Shown here: positions 51,257 to 59,608 of the stretch, one piece after another
Position numbering within the stretch: the first letter of the stretch is position 1
Layout: every line of letters starts with the position of its first letter
NCBI RefSeq assembly: GCF_035917455.1
Contig: NZ_CP109078.1
Location: 4,634,001 to 4,698,000, forward strand
Direction of reading: 5' to 3'
DNA: 64,000 bases
Source: Micromonospora sp. NBC_01796
GTDB taxonomy: Bacteria > Actinomycetota > Actinomycetes > Mycobacteriales > Micromonosporaceae
Translations under genes and position numbers: made by a program
The notes under the pieces: model-generated
Told to the model about the DNA's origin: nothing
Databases searched by the model: none
The model's input: the letters and a program-made list of their open reading frames with translations, nothing else

Positions 51257-52453
51257 ATGCGTACGGGAATCTGGCTGGTGGGCGCACGCGGCTCGGTCGC
51301 CGTCACCAGCGTGGTCGGGGCCCTGGCCCTGCGAGCCGGGCTCGTCGAGCCGACCGGCTGCGTCACCGAACTCCCCGCACTGCGCAGCCCGGCCCTGCCG
51401 GCCTACGCCGACCTCGTCTTCGGCGGTCACGATCTCGTCCCCACCCCGGTGGTGAAAAAAGCGGAGGCCCTCGCCGCCGCCGGCGTACTGCCGGCCCGGC
51501 TGGTGACCGCGCTTCCGGACGAGCTGGCCGCGGTCGAGAACGAGATCCGTCCCGTCCCCACCGCCGAGCGACAGGCCGACGTGATCGCCGCCCTGGTCGC
51601 CGACCTGACCAACTTCAAGCACCGCAACCGGCTGGACCGGGTGGTGGTGGTGAACGTCTCCGCCACCGAACCCGCCCCGGAACCGGATCCCGCGCACGCC
51701 GACCTGGCCGCGCTGGAGAACGCACTGGCCACCGGTGCCACCGTGCTGCCGAACAGCTCCGCGTACGCGTACGCGGCGTTCACCGCCGGTTGCTCCTATG
51801 TGGACTTCACCCCGTCGACCGGTGCCCGGCTGCCCGCGCTGGCGGAACTGGCCGCCCGCGAGGGGCTGCCGTACGCCGGGCACGACGGCAAGACCGGCGA
51901 GACGCTGGTCAAGTCGGTGCTCGCACCGATGTTCGCGATGCGCAACCTGCGGGTCCGTACCTGGTCCGGGGTGAACCTGCTCGGTGGCGGCGACGGCGCG
52001 AACCTCGCCGAACCGGCCGCGAACGCCGCCAAGGCCGCCAGCAAGCAGCGGGTCCTCGGCGAAACCCTCGGGTACGTGCCGCAGGGCAACACCCGGATCG
52101 AGTACGTCGACGACATCGGCGACTTCAAGACCGCCTGGGACCTGGTCACCTTCTCCGGTTTCCTCGGCACCGCGATGCGGATGGAGTTCACCTGGCACGG
52201 GTGCGACTCGGCGCTCGCCGCGCCGCTGGTGCTGGACCTGGCCCGGCTGACCGCCACCGCGCACCGGACCGGGCGCAGCGGCCCCCTCGGTGAGCTGGCG
52301 TTCTTCTTCAAGGACCCGCTCGGTGAGGGCCCGCACTCGCTGCCGGAGCAGTGGGCCACCCTCTGCGCCTTCGTCCGCCAACTCGACGCCGACGCGGCAC
52401 TGTCGGACGGTCGGGACGGCGACGCTTCGCAGTCCGCCCCGGCACAGGGCTGA
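51257..52453 (+). CDS. Inositol-3-phosphate-synthase-family cyclase (first gene of Ebo operon)
   Basis: The 398-residue protein has MIPS family marks: an N-terminal Rossmann start 'GIWLVGARGSVAVTSVVGALAL', 'VVVVNVSATEPAPE' (the VxxSSTE region), and 'GHDGKTGETLVKSVLAPMFAMRNLRVRTWSGVNLLGGGDGANL' with the catalytic lysines. 'RIEYVDDIGDFKTAWDLVTFSGFLGTAMRMEFTWHGCDSALAAPLVLDL' completes the fold. It should convert glucose-6-phosphate or a related sugar phosphate to a cyclitol phosphate. It differs from the canonical mycobacterial-type Ino1 (about 360 residues). In Ebo clusters of other phyla the cyclase is EboD (a dehydroquinate-synthase homologue); this enzyme takes that place. AGGAAGGAG before ATG. 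Confidence 0.88.
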   Translation: MRTGIWLVGARGSVAVTSVVGALALRAGLVEPTGCVTELPALRSPALPAYADLVFGGHDLVPTPVVKKAEALAAAGVLPARLVTALPDELAAVENEIRPVPTAERQADVIAALVADLTNFKHRNRLDRVVVVNVSATEPAPEPDPAHADLAALENALATGATVLPNSSAYAYAAFTAGCSYVDFTPSTGARLPALAELAAREGLPYAGHDGKTGETLVKSVLAPMFAMRNLRVRTWSGVNLLGGGDGANLAEPAANAAKAASKQRVLGETLGYVPQGNTRIEYVDDIGDFKTAWDLVTFSGFLGTAMRMEFTWHGCDSALAAPLVLDLARLTATAHRTGRSGPLGELAFFFKDPLGEGPHSLPEQWATLCAFVRQLDADAALSDGRDGDASQSAPAQG

Positions 52454-52463
52454 GTGCGGCGAC

Positions 52464-53324
52464 ATGCCCTCCCTGGGTGACTTCGCCGAACTGGTCCGGG
52501 CACCGGCCGCGCTCTCCGTACCCGGAGACGTGGTGGCCGGTGCCGCCGCCGCGGGTGCGCTGGACCGGCGGGTGCCGGGACTGGCCGGTGCCTCCGTGCT
52601 GCTCTACTGGGCCGGAATGGCGGCCAACGACTGGGCCGACCGCCATCTCGACGCGGTCGAACGCCCCGAGCGGCCGATCCCGAGCGGCCGGATCTCACCC
52701 GGCACCGCGTTCGGGGTCTCCGCCGGCCTGACCGCCGCCGGGCTCGCCCTGGCCGGTCTCACCGGTGGGCGCAGGGCGCTGGCCGTGGCGGTGCCGCTGG
52801 CCGGCGCGATCTGGGCGTACGACGTGAAGGCCAAGAACACCGCCGCCGGCCCGGCCGTGATGGCCGCCTGCCGGGGGCTGGACGTCCTGCTCGGGGCGAC
52901 CGGTGGCAAGCCGCTGCGGGCCGTACCGGCGGCGGTGACGGTGGCCGCGCACACGTACACGGTGACCGAGCTGTCCCGGCGGGAGGTCAGCGGCGCCGAC
53001 CGTACCCTGCCCCGGGTGACCCTGGCCGGGACCGCCGTGGTGGCCGCCGCCGCCCTGACCGGCCCCCGCCGCACGGGGTGGCGGGCGTGGATCCCGGCGG
53101 CGCTGACCGCCTGGTACGTCGGCCAGTACGGCACCGCCCAGGCACGGGTCGCCGCCGACCCGGCCGCCGAACGGGTCCGTGCCGCCGTCGGGGCCGGCAT
53201 CACCGGCCTGCCGGCGTTGCAGGGCGCGCTGGTCGCCCGGACCGGCGCCGGCCTGCTCGGGATGGCGGTCGCCGCCGCGGCACCGGTCGGCCGCCGACTG
53301 GCCCGGAAGCTGTCACCGACATGA
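52464..53324 (+). CDS. eboC: EboC, UbiA-type prenyltransferase (SCO3242 family)
   Basis: The 286-residue membrane prenyltransferase has the first Asp-rich motif 'NDWADRHLDAVERPERPIPSGRI' (N55-D56, D59, D63) and a second polar motif 'AYDVKAKNTAAGP' near residue 120. About eight helices are visible. It should transfer a prenyl group to a polar, probably cyclitol-derived, acceptor. Family membership with SCO3242 of Streptomyces and EboC of cyanobacteria and others is my recognition. It starts 10 bases after the cyclase gene. A polyprenyl diphosphate synthase at the end of the same operon can supply its donor. Confidence 0.9.
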   Translation: MPSLGDFAELVRAPAALSVPGDVVAGAAAAGALDRRVPGLAGASVLLYWAGMAANDWADRHLDAVERPERPIPSGRISPGTAFGVSAGLTAAGLALAGLTGGRRALAVAVPLAGAIWAYDVKAKNTAAGPAVMAACRGLDVLLGATGGKPLRAVPAAVTVAAHTYTVTELSRREVSGADRTLPRVTLAGTAVVAAAALTGPRRTGWRAWIPAALTAWYVGQYGTAQARVAADPAAERVRAAVGAGITGLPALQGALVARTGAGLLGMAVAAAAPVGRRLARKLSPT

Positions 53325-53376
53325 GCACCGCCGCTCGGCACGGGCCGGCGGGCCCGGCGCGACGGGGGACCCGACG

Positions 53377-54357
53377 ATGACCGGCCTGCGGTTCGGCTAC
53401 GGCACCAACGGGTTCGCCAACCACCGGCTCGACGACGCCCTGCGAGTCATCGCCGACCTGGGTTACCAGGGCGTGGCGCTGACCCTGGACCACGACCACC
53501 TGGACCCGTTCGCGCCCGGCCTGGCGGCCCGGGTGGGCGCGCTCGGGAACCGGTTGGCCGAACTGGACCTGGGGTTGGTGATCGAGACCGGGGCACGGTA
53601 CCTGCTGGACCCGTGGCGCAAGCACGCGCCGACCCTGCTCGACGACGACCCGGCGCTGCGGATCGAGTTCCTGCGCCGGGCCATCTCGGTCGGAGCGGAC
53701 CTCGGCGCCGAGGCGGTCTCGTTCTGGGCCGGGGTACGCCCGACCGCGCTCGACGAGACCAGCGCCTGGGACCGGCTCGTCGCCGGCTGCGCCGAGGTGG
53801 TCGACGCGGCGTTCACGGCCGGCGTCACGCTCGGCTTCGAACCGGAACCGGGCATGCTGGTGCCGGACATCGCCGCCTGGTGGCGGCTGCGGCACGCACT
53901 CGGCGCACCGCCCGGATTCGGCATCACCCTCGACATCGGACACTGCCGGTGCCTGGAGCCGCAACCGGTGCCGGACTGCGTCGCCGAGGTCGCCGCCCAC
54001 CTGGTCAACGTACAGATCGACGACATGCGGCGGGGAGTGCACGAACACCTCGAGTTCGGCACCGGCGAGATCGACTTCCCACCGGTCCTGCGGGCCCTGG
54101 CCGACGCCGGCTACACCGGGCTGGTCGCGGTCGAGTTGCCCCGCGACTCGCACGCCGCACCGGCCGTGGCCGCCCGCTCGGTCGACTTCCTGCACACCGC
54201 CGCCTGGCAGGCCGAGGTGGCCGTGGAGCAGGTCGGCAACACCGTCGGGCGGGCCGGCACGACCATGCCCGTCCGGCAGCGGGTCGACGAACACAGCGAG
54301 CGGGCCGGCGCGGCCACCACCGTGGCGCGACCGGTCGGTGTGGAAGGGGAGGCGTAA
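53377..54357 (+). CDS. Xylose-isomerase-like TIM-barrel protein of the Ebo operon
   Basis: The 326-residue protein has an AP_endonuc_2 barrel: 'FGYGTNGFANHRLDDALRVIADLGYQGVALTLDHDHLDPF', 'GVTLGFEPEPGMLVPDIAAWWRL' (first metal Glu), 'GITLDIGHCRC' and 'VNVQIDDMRRGVHEHLEFGTGEIDFPPVLRALADAGYTGLVAVELPRDSH'. The metal ligands Glu, Asp, His, His and Glu of the sugar isomerase/epimerase fold are present. It shares the FEPEPG motif with EboE. The Val/Ala-rich tail after residue 290 looks unstructured. Probably an isomerase, epimerase or dehydratase on the pathway intermediate. Confidence 0.88.
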   Translation: MTGLRFGYGTNGFANHRLDDALRVIADLGYQGVALTLDHDHLDPFAPGLAARVGALGNRLAELDLGLVIETGARYLLDPWRKHAPTLLDDDPALRIEFLRRAISVGADLGAEAVSFWAGVRPTALDETSAWDRLVAGCAEVVDAAFTAGVTLGFEPEPGMLVPDIAAWWRLRHALGAPPGFGITLDIGHCRCLEPQPVPDCVAEVAAHLVNVQIDDMRRGVHEHLEFGTGEIDFPPVLRALADAGYTGLVAVELPRDSHAAPAVAARSVDFLHTAAWQAEVAVEQVGNTVGRAGTTMPVRQRVDEHSERAGAATTVARPVGVEGEA

Positions 54358-54965
54358 TGGAACCGGACCAACTACGGGCGGCGCTCTCGGCCGTACCGGA
54401 ACCGGACTGGCTGGACCAGGCGGTGCGGCGGGTCGCGACCGAACCGGAGGCGGTCGGGCGGCTCTTCGCCGCCGCCGGCCGGCGGTGCGGCCGGGCCCCG
54501 CTGCCGGACGCGCCCGGCTGGACCGCCGACGACGCGGCCCGGGTGCTGCTGCTGACCATGCTGCCGGCCGACCGGGTGGTCGGCCAGGTGGAAACCCTCT
54601 ACCGGTACGGCGACGCGGCCGAGAAACGGGCCGTCCTGCGGGCTCTGCCGTGGCTGCCGATCGGGGCCGCCGCCGTCCCGCTGCTGCACGACGCGATCCG
54701 GACCAACGACACCCGGCTGGTCGCCGCCGCCCTCGGCCCGTACGCCGGGCACCTCGACGCCGCCACCTGGCGCCAGGCGGTGCTCAAGTGCGTGTTCATG
54801 GAGGTGCCGCTGGCCGTGGTGGACCGGCTCGACGAGCGCGCCGACGGGGAGCTGGAGATCATGCTCGCCGGGCTGGACGAGGAACGTCGCGCCGCCGGCC
54901 GCACCATCCCGGCCGACGCCACCGCCCTGCTCGACCGGCTCCGACTGACGACGAAAGAGGCGTGA
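54357..54965 (+). CDS. eboA: EboA
   Basis: The 202-residue helical protein matches the EboA family, defined by its place in this cluster: 'DDAARVLLLTMLPADRVVGQVETLYRYGDAAEKRAVLRALPWLPIGAAAVPLLHDAIRTNDTRLVAAALGPYAGHLDAATWRQAVLKCVFMEVPLAVVDRLDERADGELEIMLAGLDEERRAAGR'. HEAT-like helical pairs are suggested. No catalytic residues are obvious, so a scaffold or escort role is likely. The ATG overlaps the previous stop by one base (TAATG), and the TatD gene follows two bases after its stop. Confidence 0.86.
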   Translation: MEPDQLRAALSAVPEPDWLDQAVRRVATEPEAVGRLFAAAGRRCGRAPLPDAPGWTADDAARVLLLTMLPADRVVGQVETLYRYGDAAEKRAVLRALPWLPIGAAAVPLLHDAIRTNDTRLVAAALGPYAGHLDAATWRQAVLKCVFMEVPLAVVDRLDERADGELEIMLAGLDEERRAAGRTIPADATALLDRLRLTTKEA

Positions 54966-54966
54966 C

Positions 54967-55830
54967 ATGCGCATCTTCGACCCGCACATCCACATGACCT
55001 CGCGTACCACGGACGACTACGAGCGGATGGCCGCCGCCGGGGTCCGCGCCCTGGTCGAGCCGGCGTTCTGGCTGGGCCAGCCGCGTACGAGCGTGGGGTC
55101 GTTCGCCGACTACTTCGACTCGCTGGTCGGCTGGGAGCCGTTCCGGGCCAGCCAGTTCGGCATCAAACACTTCGCCACCATCGCACTCAACCCGAAGGAG
55201 GCGAACGACCCGCGCTGCCGGGAGGTCCTCGAACTGCTCCCGCGTTACCTGGACAAGGACAACGTGGTCGCGGTCGGCGAGATCGGGTACGACTCGACCA
55301 CCCCGGAGGAGGACGAGGTCTTCGCCGCCCAACTCGCCCTGGCGGTCGCGTACGACCTGCCGGCGCTCGTACACACCCCGCACCGGGACAAGGCGCGGGG
55401 TACGGCCCGGAGCATCGCCGTGGTGACCGAGTCCGGGATCGACCCCGGTCGGGTGGTGATCGACCACCTGAACGAGGTCACCGTCGAGCAGGTACGCGAC
55501 TCCGGTTGCTGGGCCGGGTTCTCCATCTACCCGGACACCAAGATGTCCCCGCCCCGGATGGTGGAGATCCTGCGCAAGTACGGCACCGAACGGATGCTGG
55601 TCAACTCGGCCGCCGACTGGGGCCGGTCCGATCCGCTGCTGACCCGGACCACCGGCGAGGCGATGCTCGAAGCCGGGTTCAGCGACGACGACGTGGACCG
55701 GGTGCTCTGGCGCAACCCGATCGAGTTCTACGGCCAGTCCGGCCGGCTCGACCTCGCCGAACTGGAGGGTACGGCCGCCGGACCGGAACCGACCTTCGAG
55801 GGCAACTCGATCCTGCGGGGTGGTAGCTGA
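54967..55830 (+). CDS. eboB: EboB, TatD-family metal hydrolase
   Basis: The 287-residue protein starts 'MRIFDPHIHMTSRTTDDY' with H7 and H9 as the first metal ligands. Further ligands are expected at 'VAVGEIGYDSTT' (Glu), 'LPALVHTPHRD' (His) and 'VVIDHLNE' (His), and 'LVNSAADWGRSDP' (Asp). This is the amidohydrolase/TatD pattern, but a split family distinct from nuclease TatD. It probably hydrolyses a pathway intermediate. It ends overlapping EboE by one base (TGATG). Confidence 0.88.
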   Translation: MRIFDPHIHMTSRTTDDYERMAAAGVRALVEPAFWLGQPRTSVGSFADYFDSLVGWEPFRASQFGIKHFATIALNPKEANDPRCREVLELLPRYLDKDNVVAVGEIGYDSTTPEEDEVFAAQLALAVAYDLPALVHTPHRDKARGTARSIAVVTESGIDPGRVVIDHLNEVTVEQVRDSGCWAGFSIYPDTKMSPPRMVEILRKYGTERMLVNSAADWGRSDPLLTRTTGEAMLEAGFSDDDVDRVLWRNPIEFYGQSGRLDLAELEGTAAGPEPTFEGNSILRGGS

Positions 55831-57020
55831 TGCGGCTGCGACATCCGGACGGGCAGACCGTCCACCTGAGCTACTGCACCAACGTCCACCCGGCCGAGGA
55901 CCTGGCCGGGGTGATCAGCCAGCTCGACACGTTCGCCGAACCGATCCGCCGCCGGCTCGACGCCGACGTACTCGGGTTGGGGCTGTGGTTGGCGGCCCCG
56001 GTCGCCGCCGGGCTGGCCGCCGATCCGACACTGCGGCGCCGGCTCCGTACGGAACTCGACGCGCGGGGGCTGGAGGTGGTGACCCTCAACGGGTTCCCGT
56101 ACCGGTCGTTCCAGGCCCCGGTGGTGAAGCTGGGCGTCTACCACCCGGACTGGACCTCGCCGGAGCGGCTGGAGTACACCCTGGACCTGGCCCGAGTGCT
56201 GGTCGACCTGCTGCCCGACGACGCCGCCCGGGGTTCCATCTCCACCCTCCCGCTGGCCTGGCGTACGCCGTGGACCCCGGCGCAGTCCGGTGCCGCCGCC
56301 CGTACGCTCGAACAGCTCGCCGCCGGCCTGGCCTCGATCGCCTGGCAGACCGGGCGGGCGGTCCGGGTCGGCTTCGAACCCGAACCCGGTTGCGTGGTGG
56401 AGAGCACCGCGCAGGCCGCCGCCCAGCTCGCCCGGGTGGACACCGACCGGCTCGGCATCTGCCTGGACCTGGCCCACCTCGCCTGCGCCTGGGAGGAGCC
56501 GGCCGACGCGTTGGAGCAGCTCCGCCGGGCCGGGCTGCCGGTGGTGAAGGTGCAGGTGTCGGCCGCGTTGCAGGCGGACGACCCGGTCGCCGCCGCCGAG
56601 CAACTGAACGGGTACGTCGAGCCGCGCTTCCTGCACCAGACCCGGGGGAGCGGCTGTGCCGGTGCGGCCGATCCGGCCGACCCCGCGTACGCCACCGACG
56701 ACCTGGACCAGGCCCTGGCAGACGGGCTGCCGGGGGCGTGGCGGGTGCACTACCACGTGCCGCTGCACGCCGACCCGGAGCCGCCGCTGCGGTCGACCAC
56801 CCCGGTGCTGCGCGGCGCGCTGCGGGAACTGCTCGGTGGCGACAGCGCCGGGTGTGACCACTTCGACGTGGAGACGTACACCTGGGGGGTGTTGCCGGCG
56901 GCCCGGCGGCCGAACTCGGACGCCGAACTCGTCGGCGGCATCGCGGCCGAGCTGGCGTTCGCCCGGGACGAGTTGGTCGACCTCGGCCTGACCCCCGTGC
57001 CCGCCCCGGTGACGGCATGA
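55830..57020 (+). CDS. eboE: EboE, metabolite traffic protein (TIM barrel)
   Basis: The 396-residue protein begins 'HLSYCTNVHPAEDLAGVISQLDTFAEPIRRRLDAD', the typical EboE start. It has barrel features 'VVTLNGFPYRSFQ...VYHPDWTSPERLEYTLDLARVLVDLLP', 'VRVGFEPEPGCVVES', 'LGICLDLAHLACAWEEP' and 'WRVHYHVPLHADPEPPLRST...HFDVETYTWGVLP'. It is a paralogue of the smaller barrel protein in the operon. In scytonemin-producing cyanobacteria the ebo genes are needed to move a precursor to the periplasm, hence the NCBI name. Role here inferred. Confidence 0.9.
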   Translation: MRLRHPDGQTVHLSYCTNVHPAEDLAGVISQLDTFAEPIRRRLDADVLGLGLWLAAPVAAGLAADPTLRRRLRTELDARGLEVVTLNGFPYRSFQAPVVKLGVYHPDWTSPERLEYTLDLARVLVDLLPDDAARGSISTLPLAWRTPWTPAQSGAAARTLEQLAAGLASIAWQTGRAVRVGFEPEPGCVVESTAQAAAQLARVDTDRLGICLDLAHLACAWEEPADALEQLRRAGLPVVKVQVSAALQADDPVAAAEQLNGYVEPRFLHQTRGSGCAGAADPADPAYATDDLDQALADGLPGAWRVHYHVPLHADPEPPLRSTTPVLRGALRELLGGDSAGCDHFDVETYTWGVLPAARRPNSDAELVGGIAAELAFARDELVDLGLTPVPAPVTA

Positions 57021-57034
57021 CTCAAGGAGAGAAA

Positions 57035-58429
57035 ATGGCACCGCTGGTCGTGATCGACGTGGTGGGGTTGACCCCGCGACTGCTCGCCCACATGCCCCGG
57101 TTGCGGGCGGTGGCCGAAACCGGGTTCGAGGCGGAACTGGGTACGGTGCTGCCGGCGGTCACCTGCTCGGCGCAGGCCACGTTCCTCACCGGTGTGCCGC
57201 CGACCGAGCACGGCATCGTCGGCAACGGGTGGTATTTCCGGGACCTGGGTGAGGTGTTCCTGTGGCGCCAGCACCACGCCCTGATGGGCGGGGAGAAGGT
57301 GTGGCAGGCGGCCCGGCAGGAGCGCCCCGACTACACGGTGGCGAACATCTGCTGGTGGTACGCGATGGGCGCGGACGTCAACTGGACCGTCACGCCCCGG
57401 CCGATCTACTACGCCGACGGCCGCAAGGAGCCGGACTGCTACACCGACCCGCCGGAGCTGCACGACGAGCTGACCTCCAAGCTCGGCGGCTTCCCGTTGT
57501 TCACGTACTGGGGGCCGGGGGCGGGGCTGCCGTCGTCGCGGTGGATCTGCCAGGCGGCGCAGCAGGTGATGGCCACCCACAACCCGGACCTGACCCTGGT
57601 CTACGTCCCGCACCTCGACTACGACCTGCAACGGTTCGGGCCGGGGTCGGCGGAGGCGGCGGCTGCCGCGGCGAAGCTGGACGGGGTGCTCGGCCCGCTG
57701 CTGGACGCGGCGAAGGCCCGTAACGCCACCATCGTGGCGCTCTCCGAGTACGGCATCACCGACGTGTCCCGGCCGGTCGACATCAACCGGCTGCTGCGCG
57801 ACGAGGGGCTGCTGCACGTCTACACCCAGGACGGGATGGAATACCTGGACCCGTGGACGTCGAAGGCGTTCGCGGTCGCCGACCACCAGATCGCCCACGT
57901 GTACGTGAAGGACCCGGCCGACGTCGGCGCGGTGGCGAAGCTCTGCGCCGCCCTGCCGGGGGTGGCCGAGGTGCTCGACGCCGAGGGCAAGGCCCGGTAC
58001 GGCCTGGACCACGAGCGGGCCGGTGAGCTGGTCCTGGTGGCCGAGCCGGACGCCTGGTTCACGTACTACTACTGGCAGGACGACGCGAAGGCACCGGACT
58101 TCGCCCGGCTGGTCGAGATCCACCGCAAGCCCGGGTACGACCCGGCCGAGCTGTTCTTCGACCCGGAGGCGCCCGGTGCGGCGAAGCGGCGGGCGGGGGT
58201 GGCGCTGGCCCGCAAGAAGCTGGGCATGCGGTACATGATGAGCGTGGTCGGGCTGGACGCGGGAGCGCGTGCGGTGAAGGGTTCGCACGGCCGGCTGCCC
58301 GAGGATCCGGCGGACGCCCCGGTGCTGCTCTGCTCGGTGCCCACCGGGGCCGGCGAGAAGATCGCGGCGACCGAGGTCAAGTCGCTGTTGCTGGAGCTGG
58401 CCGGATTCGGCGAGCGGGAGCGGTCATGA
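57035..58429 (+). CDS. eboF: EboF-like nucleotide pyrophosphatase/phosphodiesterase (alkaline phosphatase fold)
   Basis: The 464-residue protein has the NPP/alkaline phosphatase pattern: 'LVVIDVVGLTPRLLAHMPRL' (first metal Asp), 'TVLPAVTCSAQATFLTGVPPTEHGIVGNGWYF' (nucleophile Thr in V-T-C-S-A-Q-A-T), 'YVPHLDYDLQRFG', 'IVALSEYGIT' and 'VADHQIAHVYVKD'. It lacks a signal peptide, so it acts in the cytoplasm, cleaving a phosphodiester or phosphate. I chose the ATG with AAGGAG 9 bases upstream; an ATG six codons earlier overlaps the EboE stop. Confidence 0.88.
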   Translation: MAPLVVIDVVGLTPRLLAHMPRLRAVAETGFEAELGTVLPAVTCSAQATFLTGVPPTEHGIVGNGWYFRDLGEVFLWRQHHALMGGEKVWQAARQERPDYTVANICWWYAMGADVNWTVTPRPIYYADGRKEPDCYTDPPELHDELTSKLGGFPLFTYWGPGAGLPSSRWICQAAQQVMATHNPDLTLVYVPHLDYDLQRFGPGSAEAAAAAAKLDGVLGPLLDAAKARNATIVALSEYGITDVSRPVDINRLLRDEGLLHVYTQDGMEYLDPWTSKAFAVADHQIAHVYVKDPADVGAVAKLCAALPGVAEVLDAEGKARYGLDHERAGELVLVAEPDAWFTYYYWQDDAKAPDFARLVEIHRKPGYDPAELFFDPEAPGAAKRRAGVALARKKLGMRYMMSVVGLDAGARAVKGSHGRLPEDPADAPVLLCSVPTGAGEKIAATEVKSLLLELAGFGERERS

Positions 58430-59493
58430 CCGCGACCGCGCCGCTGACCGACGCGGCGGAGTTGCGGAAGCGGTTCGACGCGCAGTTGTCGGCGTTCCTG
58501 GGGCGGCAGGACCCGGACTGGCCGGACGGGGCGCCGCGCGGTGTCTTCACCACCCTGCACCGGTTCGTGCTGGCCGGCGGCAAGCGGTTGCGGCCGATGT
58601 TCTGCTACTGGGGTTGGCGCGGTGCCGGCGGGGTGGACGACACCCCGATCGTGGTCGCGTCGGCGGCCCTGGAGCTGTTCCACGCCTTCGCCCTGATCCA
58701 CGACGACATCATGGACGGCAGCGACCGGCGCCGGGGCGAGCCCTCGGTGCACCGCCTCTTCGCCGACCTGCACACCCGTTCGTCGTGGCGGGGCGACCCG
58801 GCCTCGTACGGGCGCAGCACCGCCCTGCTCTGCGGTGACCTCTGCGCCGCCTGGGCGGACCAGATGTTCCACGAGTGCGGCCTGAGCGCCGACCAGGTGC
58901 ACCAGGGGTACGGCGTGTTCGCGAACATGCGTACCGAGGTGATCGCCGGGCAGTACCTGGACCTGGTCTCCGGGGTCGGGGACGGTTCGGTGGCGAGCGC
59001 CCTGACGGTGATAAGGATGAAGGGCGCCCGCTACACGGTGACCCGGCCGTTGCAGATCGGGGCGGCGCTGGCCGGTGCCGGTCCGGAGCTGCTGTCGGCG
59101 TTCGCCGCCTTCGGTGACCCGCTCGGGGACGCGTTCCAGCTCCGTGACGACGTGCTCGGGGTCTTCGGCGATCCGGCGGTCACCGGCAAGTCGGTGCTCG
59201 ACGATTTGCGGGAGGGCAAGCCTACGGTGATGATGGCTTTGGCGAGGGGCAGTGCCGACCGGGAGCAGGCGCTGCGGTTGAAGGATCTGTTCGGCAACCC
59301 GGACCTGGACCCGGAGGGTGCCGCCGAGCTGCGCGGGATCATCCTCGACACCGGGACCCTGGACCGGATCGAGCAGATGATCCGGGTCCGTACGGACGCC
59401 GCGCTGGCGGCGTTGGTCGACGCTCCGGTGTCGGCGCAGGCAAAGGCGCAGCTCGCGGCGCTGGCCGCGGAGGCGACCGATCGGCGCCACTGA
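58426..59493 (+). CDS. Polyprenyl diphosphate synthase
   Basis: The 355-residue trans-isoprenyl diphosphate synthase has 'LAGGKRLRPMFCYWGW' (G51-G-K-R-L-R-P), first Asp-rich motif 'LIHDDIMDGSD' (D93-D-I-M-D97) and 'TEVIAGQYLDLVSG'. Second is 'FQLRDDVLGVFGDPAVTGKSVLDDLREGKPTVMMALA' (D-D-x-x-G...G-K). It extends allylic diphosphates with IPP. The residues before the first motif, 'ALELFHAFAL', suggest a C20 or slightly longer product but do not settle it. It overlaps the EboF gene by four bases, so the operon carries its own prenyl donor enzyme for EboC. Confidence 0.92.
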   Translation: MTATAPLTDAAELRKRFDAQLSAFLGRQDPDWPDGAPRGVFTTLHRFVLAGGKRLRPMFCYWGWRGAGGVDDTPIVVASAALELFHAFALIHDDIMDGSDRRRGEPSVHRLFADLHTRSSWRGDPASYGRSTALLCGDLCAAWADQMFHECGLSADQVHQGYGVFANMRTEVIAGQYLDLVSGVGDGSVASALTVIRMKGARYTVTRPLQIGAALAGAGPELLSAFAAFGDPLGDAFQLRDDVLGVFGDPAVTGKSVLDDLREGKPTVMMALARGSADREQALRLKDLFGNPDLDPEGAAELRGIILDTGTLDRIEQMIRVRTDAALAALVDAPVSAQAKAQLAALAAEATDRRH

Positions 59494-59515
59494 CAGTAAC
59501 TTTTTTCTAACTGAG

Positions 59516-59608
59516 CAAAAGTTTAGTTCCGGAACCCAGAAGCTATGGACACATCTATCTATAGAAATTAGTGTCACTCTGAACACGAAGTTGTTACGTC
59601 GATGTAAC
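59516..59608 (+). promoter_or_regulatory. Bipartite regulatory block upstream of the secreted operon
   Basis: CAAAAGTTTAGTTCCGGAAC starts a 36-base block (59516-59551) ending GAAGCTATGGACA. It contains the palindrome GTTCCGGAAC. The second element GTTACGTCGATGTAAC (59593-59608) is a GTTAC-N6-GTAAC palindrome. Both match the block in front of the ROK gene at 44233-44329. AACTTTT at 59499-59505 also faces AAAAGTT at 59517-59523 as an inverted pair. This is the probable promoter-operator of the secreted dehydrogenase genes. Confidence 0.7.

Noticed and set aside
53179-53376. Longer start for the TIM-barrel protein of the Ebo operon
   Set aside because: The added residues are a frame-shifted reading of the EboC gene end; barrel similarity begins at the ATG at 53377.
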